Part shown: positions 49,884 to 58,580 of the stretch, one piece after another
Layout: each line of letters begins with the position of its first letter
Position numbering within the stretch: position 1 is the stretch's first letter
Assembly (NCBI GenBank): GCA_902546145.1
Contig: CACCIT010000002.1
Span: forward strand, 22,176 to 86,175
Origin: an uncultured Pelagibacteraceae bacterium
GTDB lineage: Bacteria > Pseudomonadota > Alphaproteobacteria > Pelagibacterales > Pelagibacteraceae
DNA length: 64,000 bases
Reading direction: 5' to 3'
The notes under the pieces: generated by a model
What the model saw: the letters and a program-made list of their open reading frames with translations, nothing else
What the model was told of the DNA's origin: nothing
Database searches by the model: none
Position numbers and translations under genes: made by a program

Positions 49884-51946
49884 ACGGCTGTTGCAGATAA
49901 ATTTAAAGTTACTCTTCTTTTTAATCTTACTCTCTCAAAAGTGTCATCAGAGTTTTCAGCCTGAACAACAGGAATGGAATTGGTTGGACCCTCCCAGACA
50001 CGTGTTCCAGATGGCCATGTTCTTGCTCTCATGTCATAATTTACAATTGAGTCCCCAGAGCTATGACTTTCAGCAGAAGTGCCTCTTTGTCCTCTTGCTG
50101 TAATTCTAATTGTATTATTATCAAATTTGCTAAAATCGTTATTGTAATCTATTTTTACAACTTCACCTCCTCCTATTTGAGCGTAACCACCCCAGAAACC
50201 TGTTTGTATATGTCCTCCTCCAGCTCCTCCTGGCGTGTTTAAAGTTATCTCACCTGTGAATGTTGAGTTTATATTGTTTGGAATGGTAGCAGAGTTTCTC
50301 CTCGCTCTTGTTAATCCTGTTAAAGTGTTTGTGGAAGTGTTATTCCCAGAGTAGTTTACATACTCACTTCCAATTTGAACTGATCCACTAGATGGAAAAT
50401 ATGAACTATCTGTAAGTGTGACTGAAGTTGACGAGCTAGATATTTGAGCTGTTGTTGTGGTGTTGTAAGCCTCTACATAGTTCCAACAATCATTTTCATT
50501 TTCTTGATTCCATGCACCACCATGTGCAGAATTTGTTCTACCACTGGCTAGTAAACAGTTTGCTACATCAGATCTTAAAATTCTCCATCTATCAACACCG
50601 TAAGGTACACCAGTTATCTCTAATTCAATATCATCTAGAGTTGCTAGGTTGGATGTTCCTAAATGTACAACAAGTCCATCATGAGCGTTCCCCCATTTAT
50701 ACCTTCCTGTACAGGTACCGCCTGTTATTGCTCCAATGCAACTTTCTCTAGCGTCATCAAAAACTAATATTCTTGCGTTTGAGGGTAAATTTCTTATTTC
50801 ATAAAGCAAATACCCCTGTTGATTCCACCCATCTTTTGCAAAACCAATTTGACTTGTATCAGCTGAACCATCTGTATGATTATATTCATCGAAAATAAAC
50901 CACAAAGATAAGTCATTTTGGTTTATTCTTACACCATTGCACTGTCCACTCCATTGAGTATTATCACAATTAGATGGTTTTACCCTTACATCTGATCCGG
51001 TGTATCGATAAAGAAATACTGTGATTGTGTTTGACCAGGCATAAGTTTGGCGACAAGTAGAAGCATTAGTTCTACTACAGGATGGAGTGTCATCGTACTC
51101 ACCAGTGTCACTTGTTAGATTATTAAATTTTCTAGCAACTCCATTTGCATAATAATGCTCAGTTGGATTTTCGTTATGTTCCATAATACCCGTAGACATT
51201 GGATCATCTAATCCAGGAAAATTAAAAGCTACGGTATTTGGTGCATCATCAAAAATACATATGTTAATTTTTTTTGCTAGGACTGTATTATTTGAACCGT
51301 TACCCAAAGTAACCTTTACTAAATTTCCATCTGTAACATCAATACTTCTGACCGACACATCGCTTCCTAATTCATTATCGATTTGAGATTTCCAATGGTT
51401 GTGTAAATTAGCAACTTCTGTTGGTAAAGTTGAGCAAGTGCCTATACCTGATGGTGCAGCTGATGTTAAATCTAAACCATCAAAACATGCAAGCTCGTCT
51501 TTTTTAAAAGCAATAAAGGTAGCAACAGTTCCGTTTGAAATTGTCACTGTAGGAAAATTTGAAGTTGCTGTTACTGAAAGAGTGGAGCCTGATCCTGAAA
51601 TACTTTCAACAACATATCTTCCTCTCACTCCGTCAATTAAAAAAATATCTCCGGGTGATGGGTTATTAGTAAAACCTGTTAAACTTATTATATCAGTTGA
51701 TCCACTAAAACTTTGATTGCCATTTACTGTAATTGATCCTAGAGCATTATTTTTTTGGCTAGCATATTCCATTATATCTTGTAAAATGAGATCTGCTAAT
51801 TGATCTCTACGATCTGATTTAACTAAGTCTGTTTGAGCTGTATAAAAAATTGAACTAGAATTTACATAAACCAAAGTCACCATACTTAAAACAAATAAAG
51901 CAATAAGGGACTCTAAAAGTGAAAAACCTTTTGTTTTATTCAGCAT
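49874..51946 (-). CDS. Very large PilV-like minor pilin
   Basis: A 690-residue protein. It begins MLNKTKGFSLLESLIALFVLSMVTLVYVNSSSIFY, with Glu5 in the PilV-type FSLLESLIA. Most PilV proteins are 150-200 residues, so about 500 residues are extra. The extension is rich in Asn, Thr, Ser and Gly with paired cysteines (CSRTNASTCRQ, SCIGAITGGTC). A stretch near residues 527-560 (SVTLTDSSYFPSSGSVQIG, EYVNYSGNN) resembles beta-rich modules of phage tail and surface proteins. Adhesion or tip function is inferred. It overlaps fimT by 11 bp and pilW by 10 bp. Confidence 0.78.
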   Translation of the reverse strand: MLNKTKGFSLLESLIALFVLSMVTLVYVNSSSIFYTAQTDLVKSDRRDQLADLILQDIMEYASQKNNALGSITVNGNQSFSGSTDIISLTGFTNNPSPGDIFLIDGVRGRYVVESISGSGSTLSVTATSNFPTVTISNGTVATFIAFKKDELACFDGLDLTSAAPSGIGTCSTLPTEVANLHNHWKSQIDNELGSDVSVRSIDVTDGNLVKVTLGNGSNNTVLAKKINICIFDDAPNTVAFNFPGLDDPMSTGIMEHNENPTEHYYANGVARKFNNLTSDTGEYDDTPSCSRTNASTCRQTYAWSNTITVFLYRYTGSDVRVKPSNCDNTQWSGQCNGVRINQNDLSLWFIFDEYNHTDGSADTSQIGFAKDGWNQQGYLLYEIRNLPSNARILVFDDARESCIGAITGGTCTGRYKWGNAHDGLVVHLGTSNLATLDDIELEITGVPYGVDRWRILRSDVANCLLASGRTNSAHGGAWNQENENDCWNYVEAYNTTTTAQISSSSTSVTLTDSSYFPSSGSVQIGSEYVNYSGNNTSTNTLTGLTRARRNSATIPNNINSTFTGEITLNTPGGAGGGHIQTGFWGGYAQIGGGEVVKIDYNNDFSKFDNNTIRITARGQRGTSAESHSSGDSIVNYDMRARTWPSGTRVWEGPTNSIPVVQAENSDDTFERVRLKRRVTLNLSATAVCS

Positions 51947-52520
51947 ATCCAGTTTTATTTAATTTAATTATCAAATTTAATTCATCATTATTAGTTAATT
52001 TGAAGTGGGTATCTCTGGGAGAGCTACCATCATACAAAAAACAAAGATCTACGGGAGGATCTGTTTCTGTCCCACATGATGAATTGTTACAATTTTTTAT
52101 ATTAATTTTTTTTAAATCTTTTGTGAAACCATCAACTTCTGTTAATGATGCTATGGTAGAATTAGAGAATGCATTATTACAATTAGTATCTGAATTTCCA
52201 GTTCCACTCCAGCAATTACATCTTCTATTTAAATTAAGGTCACGCCATTTAATATTTGAACTATCAGGCTGATATAATTTTATTTGCATATCATTACCCA
52301 CATTTTCTAGTCTCACTTTGTAATGTTTTCCGTCACTAAATGCTTTGAATCTAATTCTTTCTAAATAACTTGTTATTGTTTCTTTATTAGCTCTAAAATT
52401 TGACCCAGTATCTACACTTGTAAAACTCACATAACCTATTCCAGAAAATATTCCTAATATTGCTACAATGACCAATAGCTCGATCAAAGTTATTCCTTTA
52501 GATGTAGTTAAATGACTCAT
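51936..52520 (-). CDS. FimT/GspH-like minor pilin
   Basis: A 194-residue pseudopilin. The leader MSHLTTSKG is followed by ITLIELLVIVAILGIFSGIGYVSF (Glu5 present), then ITSYLERIRFKAFSDGKHYKVRLE as in GspH/FimT. Cysteines cluster in RRCNCWSGTGNSDTNCNN and KNCNNSSCGT, suggesting several disulfides. It is first in the minor-pilin operon, expected to prime pilus assembly. Box 6 lies 50 bp upstream, shared with the divergent pilMN operon, and a TATAGT on the minus strand starts at 52534, 36 bp from the box centre. Confidence 0.82.
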   Translation of the reverse strand: MSHLTTSKGITLIELLVIVAILGIFSGIGYVSFTSVDTGSNFRANKETITSYLERIRFKAFSDGKHYKVRLENVGNDMQIKLYQPDSSNIKWRDLNLNRRCNCWSGTGNSDTNCNNAFSNSTIASLTEVDGFTKDLKKINIKNCNNSSCGTETDPPVDLCFLYDGSSPRDTHFKLTNNDELNLIIKLNKTGYAE

Positions 52521-52562
52521 GTCAAATTACTATAATAAATTCAATGTTATTTGATTATAAGA

Positions 52563-52576
52563 CCCCCAATTTGGGG
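52563..52576. promoter_or_regulatory. Pilus-island box 6 (minor pilins / pilMN operon)
   Basis: CCCCCAATTTGGGG, centre 52570, midway between the divergent starts of fimT (52520) and pilMN (52637). Minus strand TATAGT at 52534 lies 36 bp away. Toward pilMN only a weak TAAATA (52609, 39 bp) is seen. The core differs from the consensus by one base. Confidence 0.62.
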
Positions 52577-52636
52577 AGGGTTACAGAGTTTAACGAGTCA
52601 ATTAGAAGTAAATAATAGTTCTTAGCTAGCAAATAT

Positions 52637-54400
52637 ATGAATGAAAAATTAGAAAATTTTAAAAATAAGATATTAAGTTTTCTTTTAAAAATCTTTTCTC
52701 CAATTCTAGGAAAACAAGCAATATCAAAGGAAAATCGTTTTGCTATAGAATTGGATGACGAGGGAATTAGTATTTGTAAATACAATCAAGGTTCAAAAAC
52801 AATTACAAACCTTCATCATGAAAAGTTTAATTTAGCAGGAAACACATCATTATTTAATGAAGATGATCAAGTTTATTATAGTCAGAAAATTGTTCATATT
52901 TTAAAAGATCAAAAATTACTCGAGAAGGAAGCAACAGTAATTTTGCCCACCTCCGAAACAATTATTAAAACAATCAATATCCCACTTATGGATCAAGAAA
53001 CATTTGATCTTCAAACAAGCGATATTGAGTTTTGGAAAACATTTGAAGAATTGTCAGATATTATTGATAACAAGATATTTAGTTTTCAACCTTTAGCAAT
53101 TAATGATGAAACGCAAGAACAGGAAGTAGTTATCTGTTTAATTGAAAGAGAAAAAGTTGAAAAATTAAATAATATATTAAGACAATCAGGTGTTAAACCT
53201 ACAATTTATGAACCGAAGTGTTTTTCTTTAATTAATACAATTTTTGCAAACCAAAAAGATAACAAATCTAAAGAATTTGCTTTTTTGGAATATGGAGAAA
53301 AAGAAAATTACTTAATTACAGTTACACAGAATAAATTCGTTTTTGCTATAAATAATATTACACGAGCAGACAAAATTCTAATTAAACAATTAGAAAAAAT
53401 GCCCGATCCATCAGGTCCATTTTGGTCAGAAGTTTTTGAAAGATCTATTCAAGATGTTAGAGGAAATTTAATGGATGATGAGTGGAAGGGGAGTGAAGAA
53501 AAAACGACAATATTTAGAAATTTGTATGTTCATTCTGATCTTGAACAAAGTGAAAAATATCTAAATGGATTGCAATCTAAGTTACCTGATTTTACGATAA
53601 AACCTTTAACACTAAATAATGCAAAAAGTGATGAAAGCAAATTTGAAAACATTTTAACAAATAAAAAAATTAAATTTTCAAAAAAATTAATTAAAAAATT
53701 TAATCAAGATAATATTTTAGAGGATAAATTATATCCAGTAATTGGTGCATCTTTAAGATTATTTAACCCTTTTAACATAAATGAAAATTTGTTTTTAAGA
53801 TTTAAACAAAATTTATATCCGTACAAAGATCAATTGATAAATAACAGGAAGATACAAGCAACGAGTGGATCTTTATCAATGGTTTTAATATTGCTTTTAT
53901 TAATTTTTTCATCAATTATTGGTTTAAATATTCCAAAGTATTTAGAGAAAAACCAATTACTGGCCTCACATCCTGCTATTGTAAATGATTATAACTCTTT
54001 GATGGAGGAGATTAAAACTTCTAGTTCTAAAGTAAAAAAAATTGAAAAAGAAAAAGAACTTGCTGAAAAATTAATTGTAAAAACAGATAATTTTTCAAAG
54101 ATAATTATAGAAACCCCAAAAATTGTTCCTAATGGTGTTGAATTACAAAAAGTAGATTATATTAAAAATGACTCTGTTGTTTTTTATGAAGGCTATGCGT
54201 TAACTGATTATGATTTAAATTTATTTTTAAATAACATCAAAAAAAGAGTTGGAAATCCCGACATTACTAGCTTGAGCTTAGCGGAACTTACAGAAACTAT
54301 CGAAATAAATAATGAAGGTGATGAGGAAGATCAACAAATAATCGTACCATCAGAAGATGTTTTAAAACTAAGAAATTTTAAAATTAAGGTGGAACTATGA
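52637..54400 (+). CDS. Fused PilM-PilN-like pilus assembly protein
   Basis: A 587-residue protein joining two normally separate subunits. Residues about 30-385 resemble the actin-like PilM/GspL cytoplasmic ATPase fold (FAIELDDEGISICKY, TVILPTSETIIKTINIPLMD, FAFLEYGEKENYLITV, YPVIGASLRLF). A single TM helix (SMVLILLLLIFSSIIGL, about residues 415-431) leads to a periplasmic PilN-like part with coiled coil and a ferredoxin-like end (NGVELQKVDYIKNDSVVFYEGYALTDYDLNLFLNNI). It heads the pilMN-O-P-Q-B-C operon. A fused MshI/GspL-type gene is the alternative reading. Confidence 0.8.
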   Translation: MNEKLENFKNKILSFLLKIFSPILGKQAISKENRFAIELDDEGISICKYNQGSKTITNLHHEKFNLAGNTSLFNEDDQVYYSQKIVHILKDQKLLEKEATVILPTSETIIKTINIPLMDQETFDLQTSDIEFWKTFEELSDIIDNKIFSFQPLAINDETQEQEVVICLIEREKVEKLNNILRQSGVKPTIYEPKCFSLINTIFANQKDNKSKEFAFLEYGEKENYLITVTQNKFVFAINNITRADKILIKQLEKMPDPSGPFWSEVFERSIQDVRGNLMDDEWKGSEEKTTIFRNLYVHSDLEQSEKYLNGLQSKLPDFTIKPLTLNNAKSDESKFENILTNKKIKFSKKLIKKFNQDNILEDKLYPVIGASLRLFNPFNINENLFLRFKQNLYPYKDQLINNRKIQATSGSLSMVLILLLLIFSSIIGLNIPKYLEKNQLLASHPAIVNDYNSLMEEIKTSSSKVKKIEKEKELAEKLIVKTDNFSKIIIETPKIVPNGVELQKVDYIKNDSVVFYEGYALTDYDLNLFLNNIKKRVGNPDITSLSLAELTETIEINNEGDEEDQQIIVPSEDVLKLRNFKIKVEL

Positions 54401-55050
54401 TCAAATTATTAAGAAGTAAAAAACTCAAAAGAGTTAAGAGAGTTCCAAAACTCAAGAAATTTAAATTTGAGGATGAGCAAAAAACTTTAAATTCAAAAAG
54501 TAATTATATGAAATTCGTCTATATAATTATTTTGGCTATAAGTTTTTCGGTAGGTAACTTTTTTGTAATTAATCCTACAATCCAAAAAGCAAATTTGATT
54601 GAGAGTGATTACAATCAGAAAAAGAATTTTATAAATACTAGTAACGAGTTAAGAGCATCAATTGTAAGTAAAAATAAAAAAGTAGAAAAAGAATTTTCTG
54701 AAATTCAAAAATCTTTTTTCAAAAAAGAAGAACAGGAAAAGTTTTACAAATTGTTTTCCGAGCTAGCTATGGATAACAAGCTTAAGATTTTAACTTTAAC
54801 AAAGGCAAATGAAGATTTTTATAAAGAGCCAAAAAAAGACAATCCAGCTGAATTTAATATTTACAATCAATACACCCAAGTATCTTATGATGTAGAGATT
54901 ATAGGAAATTTTATAGACTACATGCGATTTGTAGAAGATTTAAAAAATATTAATAAAAGCATGGTCACTGACAATGTGCAAATTAACAAAGATGGAGATG
55001 GAATAATTAAAATTACTTCAAAAATTTTAATTAACTTTAAAAACTCATGA
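54397..55050 (+). CDS. pilO: PilO-like pilus alignment protein
   Basis: A 217-residue bitopic protein. A basic cytoplasmic start (MIKLLRSKKLKRVKRVPKLKK) precedes one TM helix (MKFVYIIILAISFSVGNFFVI, about residues 38-58). A periplasmic coiled coil (QKANLIESDYNQKKNFINTSNEL) and a PilO-like domain with FYKLFSELAMDNKLKILTL and VSYDVEIIGNFIDYMRFVEDL follow. PilO pairs with PilN to bridge the inner-membrane platform and PilP/PilQ. It overlaps both neighbours by 4 bp. Confidence 0.8.
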   Translation: MIKLLRSKKLKRVKRVPKLKKFKFEDEQKTLNSKSNYMKFVYIIILAISFSVGNFFVINPTIQKANLIESDYNQKKNFINTSNELRASIVSKNKKVEKEFSEIQKSFFKKEEQEKFYKLFSELAMDNKLKILTLTKANEDFYKEPKKDNPAEFNIYNQYTQVSYDVEIIGNFIDYMRFVEDLKNINKSMVTDNVQINKDGDGIIKITSKILINFKNS

Positions 55051-55442
55051 AAAAATTTTTTATTTTAATTTTTATATTTTTCTCAACAAATGTTTATGCG
55101 GATAATCTGAGAGATCCTTTTTATAAAGACTTAAAAAATGAAGTTTTAAAACGGCATAGTCTATCAAGTGCTTCTCCTTATTCTGTTCAATCATTAAAAT
55201 TAGTTGCAACTTTACTTGCCCCAAAATTTAGTAATTTAGAAACTTTAAGGAAACAAAATAAAATTCCTAAAAATTATTTTAAAAGTCTTGCCCTAATTGA
55301 ATTACCTGGAAGCGAAGATCATGTTGTTGTTTATGAGGGCCAAAAAATTGGACCAAGGAGTGCAATTATAAAAAAAATAACCAAAGATAAAGTATTTTTA
55401 GTTGAAAATAATAAACAAATAATAATGGAGATTGTTCAATGA
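55047..55442 (+). CDS. pilP: PilP-like periplasmic pilus protein
   Basis: A 131-residue protein with a signal peptide (MKKFFILIFIFFSTNVYA) and no lipobox cysteine, unlike the lipoprotein PilP of Pseudomonas. It starts DNLRDPFYKDL, recalling the DPF motif of PilP, and has a small beta domain with SLALIELPGSEDHVVVYEGQKIGPRSAIIKKITKDKVFLVE, matching the PilP/GspC homology region. It would link PilNO to the secretin. It overlaps pilO and the secretin gene by 4 bp each. Confidence 0.75.
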   Translation: MKKFFILIFIFFSTNVYADNLRDPFYKDLKNEVLKRHSLSSASPYSVQSLKLVATLLAPKFSNLETLRKQNKIPKNYFKSLALIELPGSEDHVVVYEGQKIGPRSAIIKKITKDKVFLVENNKQIIMEIVQ

Positions 55443-56884
55443 AGACTATTTTAAATATAAAAATTTTTACGTTAATTTGTCTATTATTTCTGTCAGCTTG
55501 TGCTGGTAAAAATGCCAGAAATACTGATGTTCCAAGTGAAATAGTTTTAGAGGAAGTGACAAGAGACGGGCTTACAACTTTAAGTGAAACAGTGAGTTTA
55601 GGACCTGATAGTAATTATAATAATGATGTTACAAAACCAAGAAGAGAATTAAAAACATCAATTAATTTAAATGAAAATAAACTAATTCAAAAGCCTGATT
55701 TTAATATTTCAATTAGTTTTAAAAATACAAGAGTAACAGATGCCTTACTTGCATTGGGAAATCTTGGTGGAAGAAATATTATTATTGATGAAACTGTAAA
55801 TGGTTTTTTAAATATTGATATAAACAATGAACCTTGGAATGTTGTTTTCAATTCTATATTAGCTTCAAAAGGTTTGACTTATTCAGGAGATACTGAAAAA
55901 GGTTTAATTGAAGTTTTCCCGGATATTCCATCAGAGGAAATTGTATTAAAGAATGAGATCTTTAATATTTATTATGAAACTCCATCGAAAATTAAAACAC
56001 AAATAGAAAGTTTATTTGCAGGCACAGGTGAAGGTGAAGCAAATTTAATATTAAACGTTGATGATGAAAATAAAACAATAATTGCTCAGGGAACGGATAA
56101 GCAGCTAGATGAAATTGAAATTATTCTAAATAAAATTGATGTCAAAAAACCACAAATTTTAATCGAGGCATTCTTAGTTGAGGTTAAACCTACTTTTGAG
56201 ACAAAATTAGGATCTAGAATTGGACTTTCTAAGATTTCTGACGGCCAAGGAGGAGCAACTACCACTCAACTTTCAGGTATTATTGGAGGTACTGATGGAG
56301 TTGCATTAGGTACAGCTGGAAATAGTGTTTCTAGTTTTTTAGTGGATGGTACTTCTGGATTGGGGATAATTAGAAATGTTGGGTCTAGACAGTTAAAAGT
56401 AGAAATAGATGCTCTAGAAAAAGACGGTGACTCTAGAACATTATCTAATCCGAAATTATTTACGATAAGTGGAAAAAACGCAAAAATTACACAAGGAACT
56501 AAATTTGGAGTAACAGAAACTACTACAGCTGATGGTGTGACAACATCTGCAACAAAATATTACGATGCAAATTTAAAACTTGATGTAACCCCGGTAATCA
56601 CTGGTGATGGCAATGTAATGATGAAGGTTTTAATTACGAATGATACAGTTAGTTTTTCAACAACTCCTCCTTCTATAGATAAAAAAGAAGTTAATACCAA
56701 CCTAGTTTTAACAAGTGGAGATATTGCAGTTGTTGGAGGTATATTGACTGAAACTTTATCTGAAACTAACGCTGGTGTACCAGGTTTAAGAGATATTCCT
56801 GGAGTTGGTGCATTATTTAGATCAAAAATTAACAAGGATGATAAGACTGAATTATTAATCTTCTTAGCTCCAAGAGTAATTTAG
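55439..56884 (+). CDS. pilQ: Type IV pilus secretin (PilQ/MshL-like lipoprotein)
   Basis: A 481-residue outer-membrane secretin through which the pilus emerges. A lipoprotein leader ends LLFLSACAGK (LSAC lipobox). An STN-like segment (ISISFKNTRVTDALLALGNLGGRNIIIDETVNG, about residues 93-125) precedes N-domains, with DVKKPQILIEAFLVEVKPTF. The secretin barrel has SRQLKVEIDALEKDGDSRTLSNPKLFTISGKNA and the closing VPGLRDIPGVGALFRSKINKDDKTELLIFLAPRVI. At 481 residues it is nearer to MshL than to longer PilQ. No AMIN domain is seen. Confidence 0.9.
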   Translation: MKTILNIKIFTLICLLFLSACAGKNARNTDVPSEIVLEEVTRDGLTTLSETVSLGPDSNYNNDVTKPRRELKTSINLNENKLIQKPDFNISISFKNTRVTDALLALGNLGGRNIIIDETVNGFLNIDINNEPWNVVFNSILASKGLTYSGDTEKGLIEVFPDIPSEEIVLKNEIFNIYYETPSKIKTQIESLFAGTGEGEANLILNVDDENKTIIAQGTDKQLDEIEIILNKIDVKKPQILIEAFLVEVKPTFETKLGSRIGLSKISDGQGGATTTQLSGIIGGTDGVALGTAGNSVSSFLVDGTSGLGIIRNVGSRQLKVEIDALEKDGDSRTLSNPKLFTISGKNAKITQGTKFGVTETTTADGVTTSATKYYDANLKLDVTPVITGDGNVMMKVLITNDTVSFSTTPPSIDKKEVNTNLVLTSGDIAVVGGILTETLSETNAGVPGLRDIPGVGALFRSKINKDDKTELLIFLAPRVI

Positions 56885-56885
56885 T

Positions 56886-58574
56886 ATGGAATTAAGTGCA
56901 GTAGCTTCTGAAAAAATAGCCTCTTTATTGGCTACAAATGGAATTTTATCACAAGATAGACTAACTAAAATTTCTGTTCAATGCGCACAAAACAAAGAGA
57001 AGATAGTCCCAGAATTGTTAAAAAAGAATTATGTGAAAGAAGAGGATATCGTCAAAGTAATTTCAAGAAATTTTGCGATAAAGACAAATGATATTAAGGC
57101 AGAAAATATAAAGCCAGATGTATTAAAAATATTACCAGTCGAATTTATTAAAAAAGAAAAAATTGTTCCTTGTGCGATTGAAGGTGGAACACTTAAATTA
57201 GTTATAGCTGACCCTAGTAAACTTAATTTTGCATCCAAGATAAAAAATTTCACAAAAAAAAATGTAGTTTTTACAGTAACCACTTTTTCAAATATTGATA
57301 AAATTGCTGCTTCAAAAATATGGGATATTGCAAATTCTAAAATTGTTACCAAACCAAAAGCTACACCTACACCAGTTCAAAGTGGAAACATAAACATTGT
57401 TGAGTTTGTTGAAAGAATTTTTCAAGATGCTTTAAAAAGTGGTACTAGTGATATTCATATAGAAATTTTTAAAGATAACGTCGGACAAGTTAGATTTAGA
57501 AATGATGGGATAATGGAAATACAAGATGAATTGAGCCAAATTATTTCCTCCAATTATGTGCCAGTAATTACCAGACTAAAAATAATGGCTGGTTGTGATA
57601 TTTCTGAAAATAGGTTGCCACAAGATGGAGCTATAACTGTTAAAGATCAGAGTAATGGTGGAATAGATTGTGATGTAAGATTTAATGTATTACCAAGTAA
57701 ATTTGGTGAAAGAGTAGTGATGCGTTTATTAAGAAGCACCAATGTTATTGGTTTAGATAAAATTGGTATTCCGATGAATGAGTTATCAAAGTTTATAAAA
57801 GCAATCGAATCTCCTCAAGGAATGGTTTTAGTAACAGGACCGACTGGAAGTGGAAAGACAACAACGCTTTACGCAGCGCTTGCACATCTAAATAAACCTG
57901 AATTAAATATACTAACCGCAGAGGATCCAGTTGAATACACAATGGAAGGTATTGGACAAATTCAAGCTAATGAGGGAATTGGTTTAACTTTTGCAAATAT
58001 TTTGAGGGCTTTTCTAAGACAAGATCCTGAGGTGATATTAGTTGGAGAGATTAGAGATAAAGAGACAGTCGATATTGCTATTAAGGCTGCAATTACAGGC
58101 CATTTATTATTATCAACACTTCACACAAATGATGCAATTCAAACAATCATAAGATTAACCAACATGGGTGTACCAAATTTCATGATAGCTGGAGCTTTGA
58201 ATACAATTGTTGCTCAAAGACTAGCAAGAAAAATTTGTCCTGATTGTAAAAAAGAAGATGAAAAAATTACCAAAGACCAACTCAAAGAAATTGGGTTTAC
58301 ATTGACTGAGGTTGAAACTTTAAAAGTTTACAAAGGTGCAGGTTGCAACAAGTGCAATAATTCTGGTTATAAGGGTCGACAAGGTATTTATGAAATACTT
58401 GATATTAATGGTGAAATTCAATCAGCAATTATTGAGGAAAAACGAGCACCTGAAATTCTACAAATTGCAAAAAAAAATGGTTTTAGAACCATGGATGAAG
58501 TTGCAAGAGATCACATTAAAAATGGAGTGATCACTTATGAAGAATTTTTAAGAACAATTACTATTCAAGGGTAA
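56886..58574 (+). CDS. pilB: Type IV pilus extension ATPase PilB
   Basis: A 562-residue assembly motor. The N-terminal MshEN/T2SSE_N domain covers residues 1-140. Walker A GPTGSGKTTTLYAAL (near residue 318), Asp box ILTAEDPVEYTMEG, Walker B RQDPEVILVGEIRD and His box LLLSTLHTND follow. A C-terminal zinc-binding tetracysteine (CPDCKKEDEK, CNKCNNSGYKGRQGIYEIL) is typical of PilB/GspE. It begins one base after the secretin stop and is followed 6 bp later by pilC. Confidence 0.96.
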   Translation: MELSAVASEKIASLLATNGILSQDRLTKISVQCAQNKEKIVPELLKKNYVKEEDIVKVISRNFAIKTNDIKAENIKPDVLKILPVEFIKKEKIVPCAIEGGTLKLVIADPSKLNFASKIKNFTKKNVVFTVTTFSNIDKIAASKIWDIANSKIVTKPKATPTPVQSGNINIVEFVERIFQDALKSGTSDIHIEIFKDNVGQVRFRNDGIMEIQDELSQIISSNYVPVITRLKIMAGCDISENRLPQDGAITVKDQSNGGIDCDVRFNVLPSKFGERVVMRLLRSTNVIGLDKIGIPMNELSKFIKAIESPQGMVLVTGPTGSGKTTTLYAALAHLNKPELNILTAEDPVEYTMEGIGQIQANEGIGLTFANILRAFLRQDPEVILVGEIRDKETVDIAIKAAITGHLLLSTLHTNDAIQTIIRLTNMGVPNFMIAGALNTIVAQRLARKICPDCKKEDEKITKDQLKEIGFTLTEVETLKVYKGAGCNKCNNSGYKGRQGIYEILDINGEIQSAIIEEKRAPEILQIAKKNGFRTMDEVARDHIKNGVITYEEFLRTITIQG

Positions 58575-58580
58575 TAAATT

